Origin: Nitrospinaceae bacterium
GTDB lineage: Bacteria > Nitrospinota > Nitrospinia > Nitrospinales > Nitrospinaceae
Length of the DNA stretch: 64,000 bases
Assembly (NCBI GenBank): GCA_024644405.1
Contig: JAHELC010000038.1
Coordinates: 124,001-188,000, forward strand
Direction: 5' to 3'
Shown here: positions 16,263 through 27,029 of the stretch, piece by piece
Numbering within the stretch: position 1 is the stretch's first letter
Layout of the letters: every line of letters begins with the position of its first letter
The notes under the pieces: model-generated
Databases searched by the model: none
Told to the model about the DNA's origin: nothing
What the model saw: the letters and a program-made list of their open reading frames with translations, nothing else
Made by a program: the position numbers and the translations under genes

Positions 16263-17147
16263 ATGATACAAATCACATACATCAGTTCTGAAGCCAGGCC
16301 CATGCTAAAAGCCGATCTGGACGACATTCTCAGCAGTAGCCGAAAAAACAACATTGAGTTGGGAATTACGGGAATGCTACTTTATGGAAATAAAACTTTC
16401 ATTCAAATACTGGAAGGAGACGAAACACTCGTTGAGGGTTTACTACGCAAAATAAAAAAAGATCCACGCCACACGGACTTCAGGCTGGTTTCCAAAAAAG
16501 AAATCAAGAAACGTCAGTATTTGGAATGGAGTATGGGCTTTAAGAATATTGTCGGGGACAATTTTGAGTCAATCGAAGGTATTCAAAAATTAGATCAGAA
16601 AGATTTTAATGCATCGTTCCTGGCCAATCATGCAAATATTGTCGATGCTTTAATGGAGCATTACCGCAAAGAACGGTCAAAGAAAATCAAGAATGAGGAA
16701 TTATCTCTACATGAGGAAGATAAACTCATCGTAGCACTTCATCGCACTATTCGAACAGTGGTCAAAATTTTAGCGGTCTTCATGGTTTTTGTGATTATTT
16801 TTGGAATTGTAGATGTAATTTATGACATTTACGATAGTTTAATTTCTCCAAGCTTAATAAATTTTAAAACAAACTCGATTGTTTCTACATTCGGTGGCTT
16901 CTTGGCAGTTCTAATTGCCATCGAAATTTTTATGAACATCACATTGTACATCCGCAAAGATGTCATACATATAAAACTAGTTGTTGCGACAGCGCTCATG
17001 GCAATTGCTCGAAAAGTGATTATTTTTGATTTCAAGCAAATCACACCAATTTATATTTTCGGTACAGCTTCGGTCATCCTGGCTTTGGGGATCACCTACT
17101 GGCTCATTAGAAAAGAATCGCATTTCGACGACGAGCAGCAGACTTGA
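16263..17147 (+). CDS. BLUF blue-light photoreceptor fused to a PsiE-like membrane domain
   Basis: 294 residues. The N-terminal BLUF domain (1-95) has every key flavin-pocket residue at the spacing of AppA: Tyr6, Asn29, Gln48 (FIQILEG), Trp89 and Met91 (WSMGF). After a charged linker (about 125-155) come four predicted membrane helices (about 165-285) matching PsiE, the phosphate-starvation-inducible family: FGGFLAVLIAIEIFMNI, IKLVVATALMAIARKVIIFD and ILALGITYWLI. BLUF domains usually join enzymes or partner proteins; I know of no described BLUF-PsiE protein. The likely role is to pass a blue-light signal into or across the inner membrane. It lies among exported cytochromes in an island with two CarH genes. 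Confidence 0.9.
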   Translation: MIQITYISSEARPMLKADLDDILSSSRKNNIELGITGMLLYGNKTFIQILEGDETLVEGLLRKIKKDPRHTDFRLVSKKEIKKRQYLEWSMGFKNIVGDNFESIEGIQKLDQKDFNASFLANHANIVDALMEHYRKERSKKIKNEELSLHEEDKLIVALHRTIRTVVKILAVFMVFVIIFGIVDVIYDIYDSLISPSLINFKTNSIVSTFGGFLAVLIAIEIFMNITLYIRKDVIHIKLVVATALMAIARKVIIFDFKQITPIYIFGTASVILALGITYWLIRKESHFDDEQQT

Positions 17148-17308
17148 GAATGAAACATAAACAGCAAGAAATCTCTCTAGCAAAGACATGAAAAGCCTGA
17201 CCCACATCATTTGTTGCATTATCGTGTTTATCAAATCCGCTTGCCGACAAAGCATCTATTGCGGTGCATTTATTTTCCAGAATAAACAAGGATAAAAGGC
17301 TTTTAATA

Positions 17309-17590
17309 ATGATTAAAGATTACAAATTCTTGTTTTTAAAATTAATATATATAGGCCTCTTGGGAGTATCGAATTCTGGATGCATGCCAGATACAAACTA
17401 TCAGTCTTATGTGGACCAAAAGCAAAAAGGAGAACAGGCTTTTTATGAAGATGTATCTCTTTGCAGGAATTATGCAAGTTTGCATGCCAGAAAAAGCGAA
17501 GGAAGCCAAGGCTCCGGGGAACGTTTTATTCAAGAACAAAAACTTTTCTCTCTTTGCATGGAGAGAAAACAATGGATTCCAAAATCTTAA
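17309..17590 (+). CDS. Small lipoprotein of unknown function
   Basis: 93 residues from the ATG at 17309, which gives a lipoprotein signal (Cys25 in SNSGC). The mature part is short and polar with two further Cys (SLCRNY and SLCMER) that could form a disulfide. Upstream DNA after the BLUF gene (17148-17308) shows no gene. No family recognised. Confidence 0.65.
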   Translation: MIKDYKFLFLKLIYIGLLGVSNSGCMPDTNYQSYVDQKQKGEQAFYEDVSLCRNYASLHARKSEGSQGSGERFIQEQKLFSLCMERKQWIPKS

Positions 17591-17623
17591 ACATATTTTG
17601 CTTTATAGCGCTTGGGTAAAAAA

Positions 17624-18082
17624 ATGAATAAGAAATATCTCGTTTATATATTAGGATTCCTATTCCTTTTAGATCCTTTTACAGCATATACGGAGCAGGA
17701 GATCCCACTTGAAATTCCGAAAATGGAAGGCTCAAAAAGTTTTGATTTTAAAATTGATCAAACTAATAGACAGGGCATTCAACTTTATGAACAGGGCAAT
17801 TATGATAAAGCAATTACCCATTTTGAAAAGGCTGTGAACCTAGCGCAGCAACTAAGGGATCCGAGTCAGGGGATTTTGCACTATAACCTGGCCCTTAGTC
17901 TGCATAAATCAGATCGACACGAAGAAGCCACCAAGCAGTTTTACTCGGCCCGGAGGTTTGCTCGCGGCAACCCGACAATATTGGAATCTGAGTTATTGAA
18001 AATACATGAATGTGGGCTCAATCCAAGCGTGTCCTGCAAAGAGAAAGTGCCCTTGGAAATGAATATCGAGGGATCTCATTAA
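17624..18082 (+). CDS. Exported TPR-repeat protein
   Basis: 152 residues with a signal peptide ending near AYT-EQ. Two tetratricopeptide repeats are visible (about 60-125): NRQGIQLYEQGNYDKAITHFEKAV and LHYNLALSLHKSDRHEEATKQFYSA. A Cys pair near the C-terminus may form a disulfide. It is probably a periplasmic protein-protein interaction module for neighbouring redox proteins; no specific function can be assigned. Confidence 0.78.
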   Translation: MNKKYLVYILGFLFLLDPFTAYTEQEIPLEIPKMEGSKSFDFKIDQTNRQGIQLYEQGNYDKAITHFEKAVNLAQQLRDPSQGILHYNLALSLHKSDRHEEATKQFYSARRFARGNPTILESELLKIHECGLNPSVSCKEKVPLEMNIEGSH

Positions 18083-18172
18083 CATTTTTCGTTATTAAAT
18101 ATGATAACCAAAAATAATTTTATAGAAGCTTTTGGTCTCTTAACACTCACGGATTTACTTCAGGCCATTAGA

Positions 18173-18197
18173 CCACCTCAAGCTGCCTGGTAGGTGG
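18173..18197 (+). other. Hairpin in the leader of the DUF4399 gene
   Basis: CCACCT (18173) pairs with AGGTGG (18192) across a 13-nt loop, about 30 bp before the DUF4399 ATG. It could be a terminator of the upstream gene or a leader structure; there is no T-run. Confidence 0.35.
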
Positions 18198-18227
18198 CAA
18201 TTACAAACTATTTAATGGAGATTTACC

Positions 18228-18641
18228 ATGAAAAATCTGTACATGATCTTGAGCCTTTCACTGATTTTCAGCCTGGCGGCTTCCAGCTCGTTTGCGGAAA
18301 ATTATCAGGCCGTGACCATTTCCAAACCAAGAGATGGGGCAGTTGTATCCAGTCCTGTTGAAGTTTGCATGACTGCTTGGGGGATTGAAGTCGAACCCGC
18401 GAAAAAGGGCGTGAATGAAGGAAAGGGTCACAATCACATTTTGGTAGATGTCGGATTGCCTTCCGATTTGAGCAAGCCGATTGGAAAGGATGCCAGGCAC
18501 ATCCATATGGGTGATGGTTCCTCATGCAAAACGCTCAAGCTTTCTTCCGGCAAACATACCATACAGAGTCTTTTTGCCAAGGGGAATCATATTCCTTACA
18601 GTCCGCCTCTAACGGATTCAATTGTGATAACCGTTCGATAA
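18228..18641 (+). CDS. DUF4399 exported protein
   Basis: 137 residues with a signal peptide ending in SFA. The body matches DUF4399: ISKPRDGAVVSSPVEVCMTAWG, the His-rich GKGHNHILVD, DARHIHMGDG and a final SGKHTIQSLFAKGNHIPYSP. The fold is beta-sandwich-like. The repeated His and Met and two Cys might bind metal, but the family has no established biochemistry. Ribosome site GGAG; a strong terminator hairpin follows at 18658. Confidence 0.85.
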   Translation: MKNLYMILSLSLIFSLAASSSFAENYQAVTISKPRDGAVVSSPVEVCMTAWGIEVEPAKKGVNEGKGHNHILVDVGLPSDLSKPIGKDARHIHMGDGSSCKTLKLSSGKHTIQSLFAKGNHIPYSPPLTDSIVITVR

Positions 18642-18657
18642 TCTTTATTCAATCGCT

Positions 18658-18697
18658 ATTCATTGGGGAACCGATTTGAGCGGGTTCCCCAATGAAT
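18658..18697 (+). terminator. Strong stem-loop after the DUF4399 gene
   Basis: A perfect 15-bp stem, ATTCATTGGGGAACC with GGTTCCCCAATGAAT, has a 10-nt loop and is followed by GGGTCTTT. A likely intrinsic terminator or RNA barrier before the next cytochrome gene. Confidence 0.7.
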
Positions 18698-18722
18698 GGG
18701 TCTTTCCCCTGAAGGAGGAATC

Positions 18723-19199
18723 ATGATGGGCAAAGGTATATTCACGATCAAGGATTACAAAGTATGGTTACCAATTATTTTTGTCCTTTTTCAGATCTTT
18801 ATGGGATTTCCAACCCTGTTGTTTGCCAAAGGAGAATGTCCGCAAAACAGAAAAACGCCGACCGCCCCGAAAGAGTTTTTAAGCATGAAGAATCCTCTTT
18901 CAGCAAATACCAAGATCATTGAAGCCGGTGAAAAACTGTTTCAGAAGCAAGCCATACCCATCACATGTAAAACCTGCCACGGCACCAAGGGTAACGGAAA
19001 GGGTGACCCGGATTTTGAAAGCACCCCACCCGCGAGAGACTTCACCTGCGCCAAAACCATGAAATCATTACCGGACGGTCAGTTGTTCTGGATCATCCGT
19101 AATGGGTCACCAGGAACCTCAATGTTTGGATATTCGGGTCTGTCGGATAATGAAATTTGGCAGTTGATCCATTATATTCGACAGTTTGCCAAAAAGTAG
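18723..19199 (+). CDS. Exported monohaem cytochrome c (paralogue of the 15730 gene)
   Basis: About 158 residues; AGGAGG sits just before a tandem ATG pair (18723 and 18726). An uncleaved or cleaved hydrophobic segment (about 12-40) precedes the same GECPQNRKTPTAP motif seen in the 15730 protein, then CKTCHG and GTSMFGYSGLSDNEIWQLIHYIRQF. A second FTCAK Cys follows the haem as in the paralogue. It probably carries electrons to the oxidase encoded just downstream. The Sel1 gene follows after 2 bp. Confidence 0.86.
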   Translation: MMGKGIFTIKDYKVWLPIIFVLFQIFMGFPTLLFAKGECPQNRKTPTAPKEFLSMKNPLSANTKIIEAGEKLFQKQAIPITCKTCHGTKGNGKGDPDFESTPPARDFTCAKTMKSLPDGQLFWIIRNGSPGTSMFGYSGLSDNEIWQLIHYIRQFAKK

Positions 19200-19201
19200 A
19201 A

Positions 19202-19843
19202 ATGCATATGAAAACCCAATCTAAATTAACGATAGCTTTTACGTTTTTGTTTCTCCTTGCATTACCCGGGATAAGTCAAGCCACCGCCGAAGACGGAAGC
19301 GATAAATTTTTGCAAGGGTATAAAGCTTATCTAAAAAAAGATTTTAAAAGCGCCTTTGTTCACTGGAAATCTCTGGCTGAGGCCGGGTATGCTAATGCCC
19401 AGTATTTTTTGGGAATCATGTATCTAAATGGTCAAGGAACTAAAAAAAATTGGACCGAAGCCGGCAAATGGTTTCAGGCCAGTGCCGAGCAGGGAGACGT
19501 GGGAGCCCAATATCTCTTCGGCGAAATGAATTTGAAAGGCATGGGGTTGGTGCGGGATTATCGAAAAGCTGGAACCTGGTTTCAAAAAGCCGCCGAACAG
19601 GGTTATCCCGATGCCCAATTTCGATTGGGGGAATTGTATGCGAATGGAAAGGGTGGAGTCACAAACCTATTATTGGCCTATGTGTGGTTAAAGTTGGCTG
19701 GTGCAAATGGGATACAAGCAGGAGATGTGAAAAGAAAACAGTTGGAAACCCGGCTGAACGATCAGGAAATTAACCGTGCAAACGAACTGGCGTATCAATG
19801 GTGGGTGAGGTTGGAGCAAAGCCCATATCATGGGCGACCCTGA
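19202..19843 (+). CDS. Exported Sel1-repeat protein
   Basis: About 213 residues with a signal peptide ending near SQA-TA (start at the ATG at 19202 or the second one at 19208). At least three Sel1-like repeats (about 65-180) show the A.YxLGxMYLNGQGxxxxWxxAxKWFQxxAEQG pattern. These alpha-alpha repeats mediate protein contacts. It lies between a cytochrome c gene and the oxidase and may help assembly of envelope redox complexes, an inference from position only. Confidence 0.85.
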   Translation: MHMKTQSKLTIAFTFLFLLALPGISQATAEDGSDKFLQGYKAYLKKDFKSAFVHWKSLAEAGYANAQYFLGIMYLNGQGTKKNWTEAGKWFQASAEQGDVGAQYLFGEMNLKGMGLVRDYRKAGTWFQKAAEQGYPDAQFRLGELYANGKGGVTNLLLAYVWLKLAGANGIQAGDVKRKQLETRLNDQEINRANELAYQWWVRLEQSPYHGRP

Positions 19844-19854
19844 GAAGAGGTGTC

Positions 19855-20349
19855 GTGAATATTTTTGTTCTGGATCTAAATATCAAAAATTGCGCGAGGT
19901 ATCATTGCGACCAGCATGTCGTGAAAATGATATTAGAATCTGCACAGATGCTCAGCACGGCTCTCAGGATGAACGATATGGCCTTAGGCTATCAGATCAC
20001 ACACAGAAATCACCCCTGTACGGTCTGGTCTCGAACCTCTCTTTCTAACTGGAAATGGCTGCGGAAACTTGCCAAGGAACTGAATTCAGAATACATATAT
20101 CGTTTTAATAAAACAGAAAACCATAAATCCTGGGACCTGATTAAAACTCTGCCTTTACCTCCCATAAAAGATATGGGGCTCACTTCGTTTGCCCAAGCCA
20201 TGCCTCAGCAATATAAAAACAAAAATCCAGTCCTGGCTTATCGCAATTTCTATTTGGGAGAAAAATCCAGTCTGTTTCAATGGACCAAAAGAAAAGCTCC
20301 TTCTTGGATTGAGAACAAAATCACTAAAAACATGATTTCACGATTGTGA
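19855..20349 (+). CDS. Conserved cytoplasmic protein of unknown function
   Basis: 164 residues from a GTG start at 19855, chosen because AGAGG lies 4 bp upstream and the homologous family begins with M-N-I-F/Y-x-L-D. Conserved motifs are YHCDQHVVKMILESAQML, ITHRNHPCTVW and AMPQQYKNKNPVLAYRNFYLGEK. I recall similar proteins in phages and diverse bacteria, annotated as hypothetical. The conserved His/Asp/Cys pattern (HCDQHVVK) hints at a metal or nucleotide site. No signal peptide; its place between envelope redox genes is odd. Confidence 0.72.
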   Translation: MNIFVLDLNIKNCARYHCDQHVVKMILESAQMLSTALRMNDMALGYQITHRNHPCTVWSRTSLSNWKWLRKLAKELNSEYIYRFNKTENHKSWDLIKTLPLPPIKDMGLTSFAQAMPQQYKNKNPVLAYRNFYLGEKSSLFQWTKRKAPSWIENKITKNMISRL

Positions 20350-20374
20350 ACATATATTGAAATAACTAAAAACA

Positions 20375-23194
20375 ATGGCCTATTCAAATTTAGTCAATCA
20401 AAAAACTATCAAAGCTTGGTTGTCATGGGGTCTTTTGTGGATCGTCCTATTTCCTTTAATTGGCGCATTCGTTTCTTTGAAATTTCATAATCCCGAAATC
20501 TTCGAGGAATTACCCTGGCTGACTTTTGGTCGGATACGCCCGGTTCATGTTAATGGCGTGATCTTCGGATCTTTCTCGACTATATTTATCGGCCTTATTT
20601 ATTATGCTGTTCCCTTACTTTGCGGAAGGAGGTTATACAAGGAAAACTGGTCCATTGGCCTTTTATGGTTGTGGAATATTTTTATCATCCTTGGAAGCGT
20701 TTCTTTATTCCTTGGTTACAATCTAGGTCTCGAAGTTGCAGAATTTGAGTGGCCTTTGAATGTCATTCGCGGTTCTGTATTGCTGGGCATTGTCATTCAA
20801 GTATTGGGCACGATTCTTCAACGAACTGAACCCCGGCTTTATGTTTCCCTCTGGTATATAACGGCCGCATTTGTATGGACCCTTTTTAATTTATTCTTGG
20901 GAAACGTGATTCTACCTTATGCGGAAATTTCAGGTACTGACAGTGCTGCAATGCATGGCCTGTATATCCACTATATAGTGGGCTTATGGATGACGCCGGC
21001 AGGTTTGGCAATAATCTATTTTTATCTTCCTTTAAGCCTCAGGCAGCCTTTATTCAGCCATAAGCTATCTTTACTCGGGTTTTGGGTTCTAGCCTTCTTT
21101 TATCCGTTTGTGGGTACCCATCACTATATTTACAGCCCCATCCCCTATTGGACTCAAACTATTTCCATTGCCACGGGGTTTATGTTGATTCTATCCGTCT
21201 TTGCCGTGACCGTTAATTTTTACGGAACGGCTCGAAATGAATGGCGCAAAGTTTTGGGTGGAGAAGGGGCAGATTATACAGCAGCAAAATTTCTACTACT
21301 TGGGGCACTATTCTATTTATTAGGAAGTGTCCAGGGTTCTCTGGAGGGCTTGCGGAGAATACAGGCGCTAACTCATTTTAATGATTTTGTCATTGGCCAC
21401 TCTCATTTAACGGCATTTGGCGGTATGGTAAGTTGGATTATAGGGGGGATCTATTTTGTTTGGCCTAGGGTAACCAATAGACAGCTTTGGAGCAATCGAC
21501 TGGCAACCTGGCATCTTTGGTTAACCATTATCGGTTTTGGAATCATGCTTGCTTCTCTGACTATTCAGGGATTGGTTCAGGGGTTTTTATTGGAAAATGG
21601 AGTCAGCTTTTTTAGTTCAATTGAGACTATTAAAACTGGCTGGATTGTAAGGACCCTGGGTGGCTTGGCCATGATTCTTGGTCTTGCCTTAATGGTTTTC
21701 AATTTACATAAAACCACCCGGCAAGGCGAACTTCTTAATAAAGATATTGAAGAGGACGCCGGAGCTCAAAAACTTCCTCTTCGATCCATCGCTCAAAAAA
21801 ACTGGGTGGAATCACCCTCCACTATTGTATTTGCTGCTGGAGTCGGATTTTTTTCGCTTGCTGTACTTATTCAGGGAGTGCTTCCTACGCTAACCTTTAA
21901 CAAACAGGCAGCAACTGTGAAGGAGACCATGACAGGTTCAACCATCAGTGTTCCCACTTACAGCGAAGAGGAGACACAGGGCCGGCAGGTTTTTATTCGA
22001 GAGGGTTGCTGGTATTGTCACTCGCAATATATCCGTCCAGTTACCGGAGAGCCTCGTCGATGGGGGCCCGTTTCACAGAGGGGCGAATATGCTTATGACC
22101 GCCCGCATTTATTTGGAACTCGTCGAATAGGACCTGATTTATCCCGGGCGGGAAGAAAGTATGGTGATGATTGGCATATTGCTCATTTCTGGAACCCAAG
22201 AGATGTGGTTAGAAATTCTATTATGCCCAGATTCCGCTGGTTGTTTGAAAAAAATGAAAATCAGGAACCCATTCTAAATCAAGACGGAAAAGCTCTGGTT
22301 ACTTATATTCAGCGATTGGGAACCCGTATCGGTGATTGGCGGGAAGGGTTCGTCTCTACTTCGATTTTACAAGGGACTTTGGTCACTTTTAATACTCCCA
22401 AGCAACAAAACGTGTTAGCCGTTGGGAAAAAAGTTTACGAAGATTATTGTCAGGGTTGTCATGGGCTCAATGGAGATGGAAAGGGGCCTGCTGCGAAATT
22501 TCTGAATCCCAAACCCAGGGATTTTACCAAAGGAATATTCAAATTCCACTCCACCCCGGGAAAAGATTCTCTTCCCACGGATAGTGATCTTTATTACACC
22601 TTGAAGCACGGTCTTTGGGGAACCTCCATGGCCGCCTGGTATTCCCTTAACAATGATGAACTGTTTGGCGTCATTCAATACTTAAAGACATTTTCCAAGC
22701 GATGGGAAAGTGAAGAATTAAAGGAATCCATTTCTATACCTCAGGAACCAGAACCCACGCTGGAATCTTTAAATAATGGAGGGAAACTATTCCAAAGCAA
22801 TTGCATGGTCTGCCATGGTCCAAAGGGAGAGGGAAACGGGCCTTTGGCCGGCAGATTAAAAGATACCTGGGGGTATCCGATAAAACCTGCAAATTTCAAC
22901 CTGGCTGCCGGAAAAACAGGAGGAGTAAAATTAGGACGTGACAGCCGTCACCTCTTTATAACTTTGGTAGTCGGGATCGGGGGAGTTGCCATGCCACTTT
23001 ATCAGGACAAATTATCTCCCTCGGAAATTTGGGATATTGTGCATTACGTCCAATCACTGCGGGTGAGAGCCTATGAAAGCACTTTGCTGGAAGCTGGGTT
23101 GGAAACAAAGGACTTGGAAACATTGCGAAATCAAATTTGGACGGTGGTCAGGGCAGGCGATGAAGAAAAATCTATAGAGAAGGTCGCACAGTAA
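20375..23194 (+). CDS. Single-chain cbb3-type oxidase: CcoN and CcoO fused to two cytochrome c domains
   Basis: 939 residues. Residues 1-480 are a CcoN-like haem-copper subunit with about 12 membrane helices: low-spin haem His in RPVHVNG, CuB-type HH in GTHHYIYSPIPYW (the cross-linked Tyr lies in PIPYW) and haem ligands in VIGHSHLTAFGG. After another membrane anchor (about 490-515) a CcoO-like domain has CWYCHSQYIRP at about 545. Two further c-type domains have CQGCHG at about 692 and CMVCHG at about 810. Separate CcoN, CcoO and CcoP genes are the usual layout, so this is a four-part fusion carrying three c haems. It reduces oxygen with electrons from periplasmic cytochromes. The 61-residue protein encoded next may be its small subunit. 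Confidence 0.92.
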   Translation: MAYSNLVNQKTIKAWLSWGLLWIVLFPLIGAFVSLKFHNPEIFEELPWLTFGRIRPVHVNGVIFGSFSTIFIGLIYYAVPLLCGRRLYKENWSIGLLWLWNIFIILGSVSLFLGYNLGLEVAEFEWPLNVIRGSVLLGIVIQVLGTILQRTEPRLYVSLWYITAAFVWTLFNLFLGNVILPYAEISGTDSAAMHGLYIHYIVGLWMTPAGLAIIYFYLPLSLRQPLFSHKLSLLGFWVLAFFYPFVGTHHYIYSPIPYWTQTISIATGFMLILSVFAVTVNFYGTARNEWRKVLGGEGADYTAAKFLLLGALFYLLGSVQGSLEGLRRIQALTHFNDFVIGHSHLTAFGGMVSWIIGGIYFVWPRVTNRQLWSNRLATWHLWLTIIGFGIMLASLTIQGLVQGFLLENGVSFFSSIETIKTGWIVRTLGGLAMILGLALMVFNLHKTTRQGELLNKDIEEDAGAQKLPLRSIAQKNWVESPSTIVFAAGVGFFSLAVLIQGVLPTLTFNKQAATVKETMTGSTISVPTYSEEETQGRQVFIREGCWYCHSQYIRPVTGEPRRWGPVSQRGEYAYDRPHLFGTRRIGPDLSRAGRKYGDDWHIAHFWNPRDVVRNSIMPRFRWLFEKNENQEPILNQDGKALVTYIQRLGTRIGDWREGFVSTSILQGTLVTFNTPKQQNVLAVGKKVYEDYCQGCHGLNGDGKGPAAKFLNPKPRDFTKGIFKFHSTPGKDSLPTDSDLYYTLKHGLWGTSMAAWYSLNNDELFGVIQYLKTFSKRWESEELKESISIPQEPEPTLESLNNGGKLFQSNCMVCHGPKGEGNGPLAGRLKDTWGYPIKPANFNLAAGKTGGVKLGRDSRHLFITLVVGIGGVAMPLYQDKLSPSEIWDIVHYVQSLRVRAYESTLLEAGLETKDLETLRNQIWTVVRAGDEEKSIEKVAQ

Positions 23195-23237
23195 AAGTTT
23201 ATTTTAGCCATGGATAAATAAGGAAAAGTAAATTCTT

Positions 23238-23420
23238 ATGAAAGATGATTTTAAAGATAGTAATTCAAAAGCAACTAGTGACGATGTGGGTAAGGAATAT
23301 ATTTTCCAATCTTCTGGGATACGCGAACGTAAAGGCTATGTTCCTACCGGGCTTGTTTTGATCGCCATAGGATTGATTATCTGGGCTTTGTACTACCTTT
23401 TTTTTTACTGGAGTCCCAAT

Positions 23421-23423
<3 letters not shown>
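23238..23423 (+). CDS. Small single-span membrane protein, putative oxidase subunit
   Basis: 61 residues: a polar N-terminus and one membrane helix (about 37-57, VPTGLVLIAIGLIIWALYYL) ending in FFYWSPN. Size, topology and position 43 bp after the fused oxidase fit a CcoQ-like or CcoP-anchor-like subunit. Its stop codon coincides with the left edge of the 232-bp duplication described for katG. Confidence 0.65.
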
Positions 23424-25875
<2,452 letters not shown>

Positions 25876-26077
25876 AAAGGACCTAAGTCTGTGGCGTTCC
25901 GTCAACGCAAAAAATTCGGGTTGGCGATTGTCCACCGCTCGACTTTCCGAGTCGTGAATTCGCACCTGGGACACCTGTAAGAAAGTTGGCGGCAAACCTA
26001 AAGTGTAAGTGGTTAGCCTGAAGATAAGGCGGGACGCTGCATTAGGCCTCGGTGATTTGCCATGTGACGTGCTCTAT
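25876..26077. other. Non-coding tail after katG
   Basis: No gene seen. It includes a short hairpin CGACT-TTCCG-AGTCG near 25938-25952 that may be the original katG terminator. The DNA returns to AT-rich composition just before the second copy of the 232-bp repeat. Confidence 0.4.
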
Positions 26078-26309
26078 TAGTCAAAATAGAAAACACAAAA
26101 GGGGATTGGTATTTTACCGCCGTATAATTTTTTCATAATACTTCGACACCGTTGGAGAATATTCAATGCTTAATAAAATAACTTTACTTTTTTCCATATT
26201 TTTTCTTTCTTTTGCTTCTATTGCATATAGCAATGATTTACAAAAAGCGCAGAATCTTGCTGAGAGGGGGGAACACCATAAGGCGCTACAGATATATAAA
26301 AATTCGGCA
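26078..26309 (+). repeat. Direct repeat, copy 2 (leader and N-terminus of the Sel1 gene)
   Basis: Partner of 23421-23652 and of equal length. It spans the leader and first 48 codons of the short Sel1 gene, so it is probably the ancestral copy, and the katG cargo sits between the copies. Confidence 0.85.
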
Positions 26310-26540
26310 GAGGGGGGTAACCCGCAAGCTCAGATAAAACTTGGAATAATGTACAAATTAGGCCGAGGGACTTCAAGGGATTATGTTCTTGCTGCTAAAT
26401 GGTTTAATGTAGCCGCAGAACAAGGTTACAAGGAGGGAATAGAATATAAAAACATTATGGAAAACCGCATGACTCGAAAACAGGTAACCAAAGCCAGAAA
26501 ATTGGCTCAAGAATGGTTACAGGAACATTCGCATAGTTAA
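26166..26540 (+). CDS. Short exported Sel1-repeat protein
   Basis: 124 residues with a signal peptide ending in YSN-D. One and a half Sel1 repeats follow (KALQIYKNSAEGGNPQAQIKLGIMYKLGRGTSRDYVLAAKWFNVAAEQGY), then a charged helix. Its first 48 residues are the donor-type sequence found on the front of the neighbouring KatG. Function unknown; probably an envelope adaptor. Confidence 0.82.
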   Translation: MLNKITLLFSIFFLSFASIAYSNDLQKAQNLAERGEHHKALQIYKNSAEGGNPQAQIKLGIMYKLGRGTSRDYVLAAKWFNVAAEQGYKEGIEYKNIMENRMTRKQVTKARKLAQEWLQEHSHS

Positions 26541-26574
26541 ATAAATTATTACTTTCATAATTGAGGAATTCAGC

Positions 26575-26943
26575 ATGATTTCTTTGCCAAGTATTATTTA
26601 TGCCCTTAAGGCCTTAGTTGCCGGCTCTATATTTTTCGTTTGGGTCGTCAGATACCAAAATATCATTGAGGAATTTGAGGCATATAAATTACCGGCTTGG
26701 TTAAGGGACCTTGTAGGGATATTGAAGATATCCTTTGTTTTGATGCTATTTAGCAGTGATTCAATTGTCATACTGTCAGGTGCGGCTGGAATAGCGGTAT
26801 TAATGATTGCAGCTTTAATAACTCATTTGAGGGTAAAAAATCCTTTTTATAAAATGCTACCCTCAATGAGTTTAATGATTCTATGTTTAGTCATTGCTTT
26901 GCATGCTTATTCCGAAATAATGAATAAATTGCCTAATGGATAG
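26575..26943 (+). CDS. DoxX-like four-helix membrane protein
   Basis: 122 residues with four predicted membrane helices and a LPAWLRDLVGILKI loop typical of DoxX-like proteins. GAGGAA ribosome site. Such proteins often accompany oxidative-stress or respiratory genes but have no fixed function. Last rightward gene of the central block; it converges on the leftward lipid/light operon. Confidence 0.68.
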   Translation: MISLPSIIYALKALVAGSIFFVWVVRYQNIIEEFEAYKLPAWLRDLVGILKISFVLMLFSSDSIVILSGAAGIAVLMIAALITHLRVKNPFYKMLPSMSLMILCLVIALHAYSEIMNKLPNG

Positions 26944-27029
26944 CTCTTTTAAGTGAAAGCAAGCTGAAATTTTTGCCGGGATTGACTTTAGGGGAAGTCT
27001 ACGCGCTTTTCAGACGTTGGAATCCTAGT

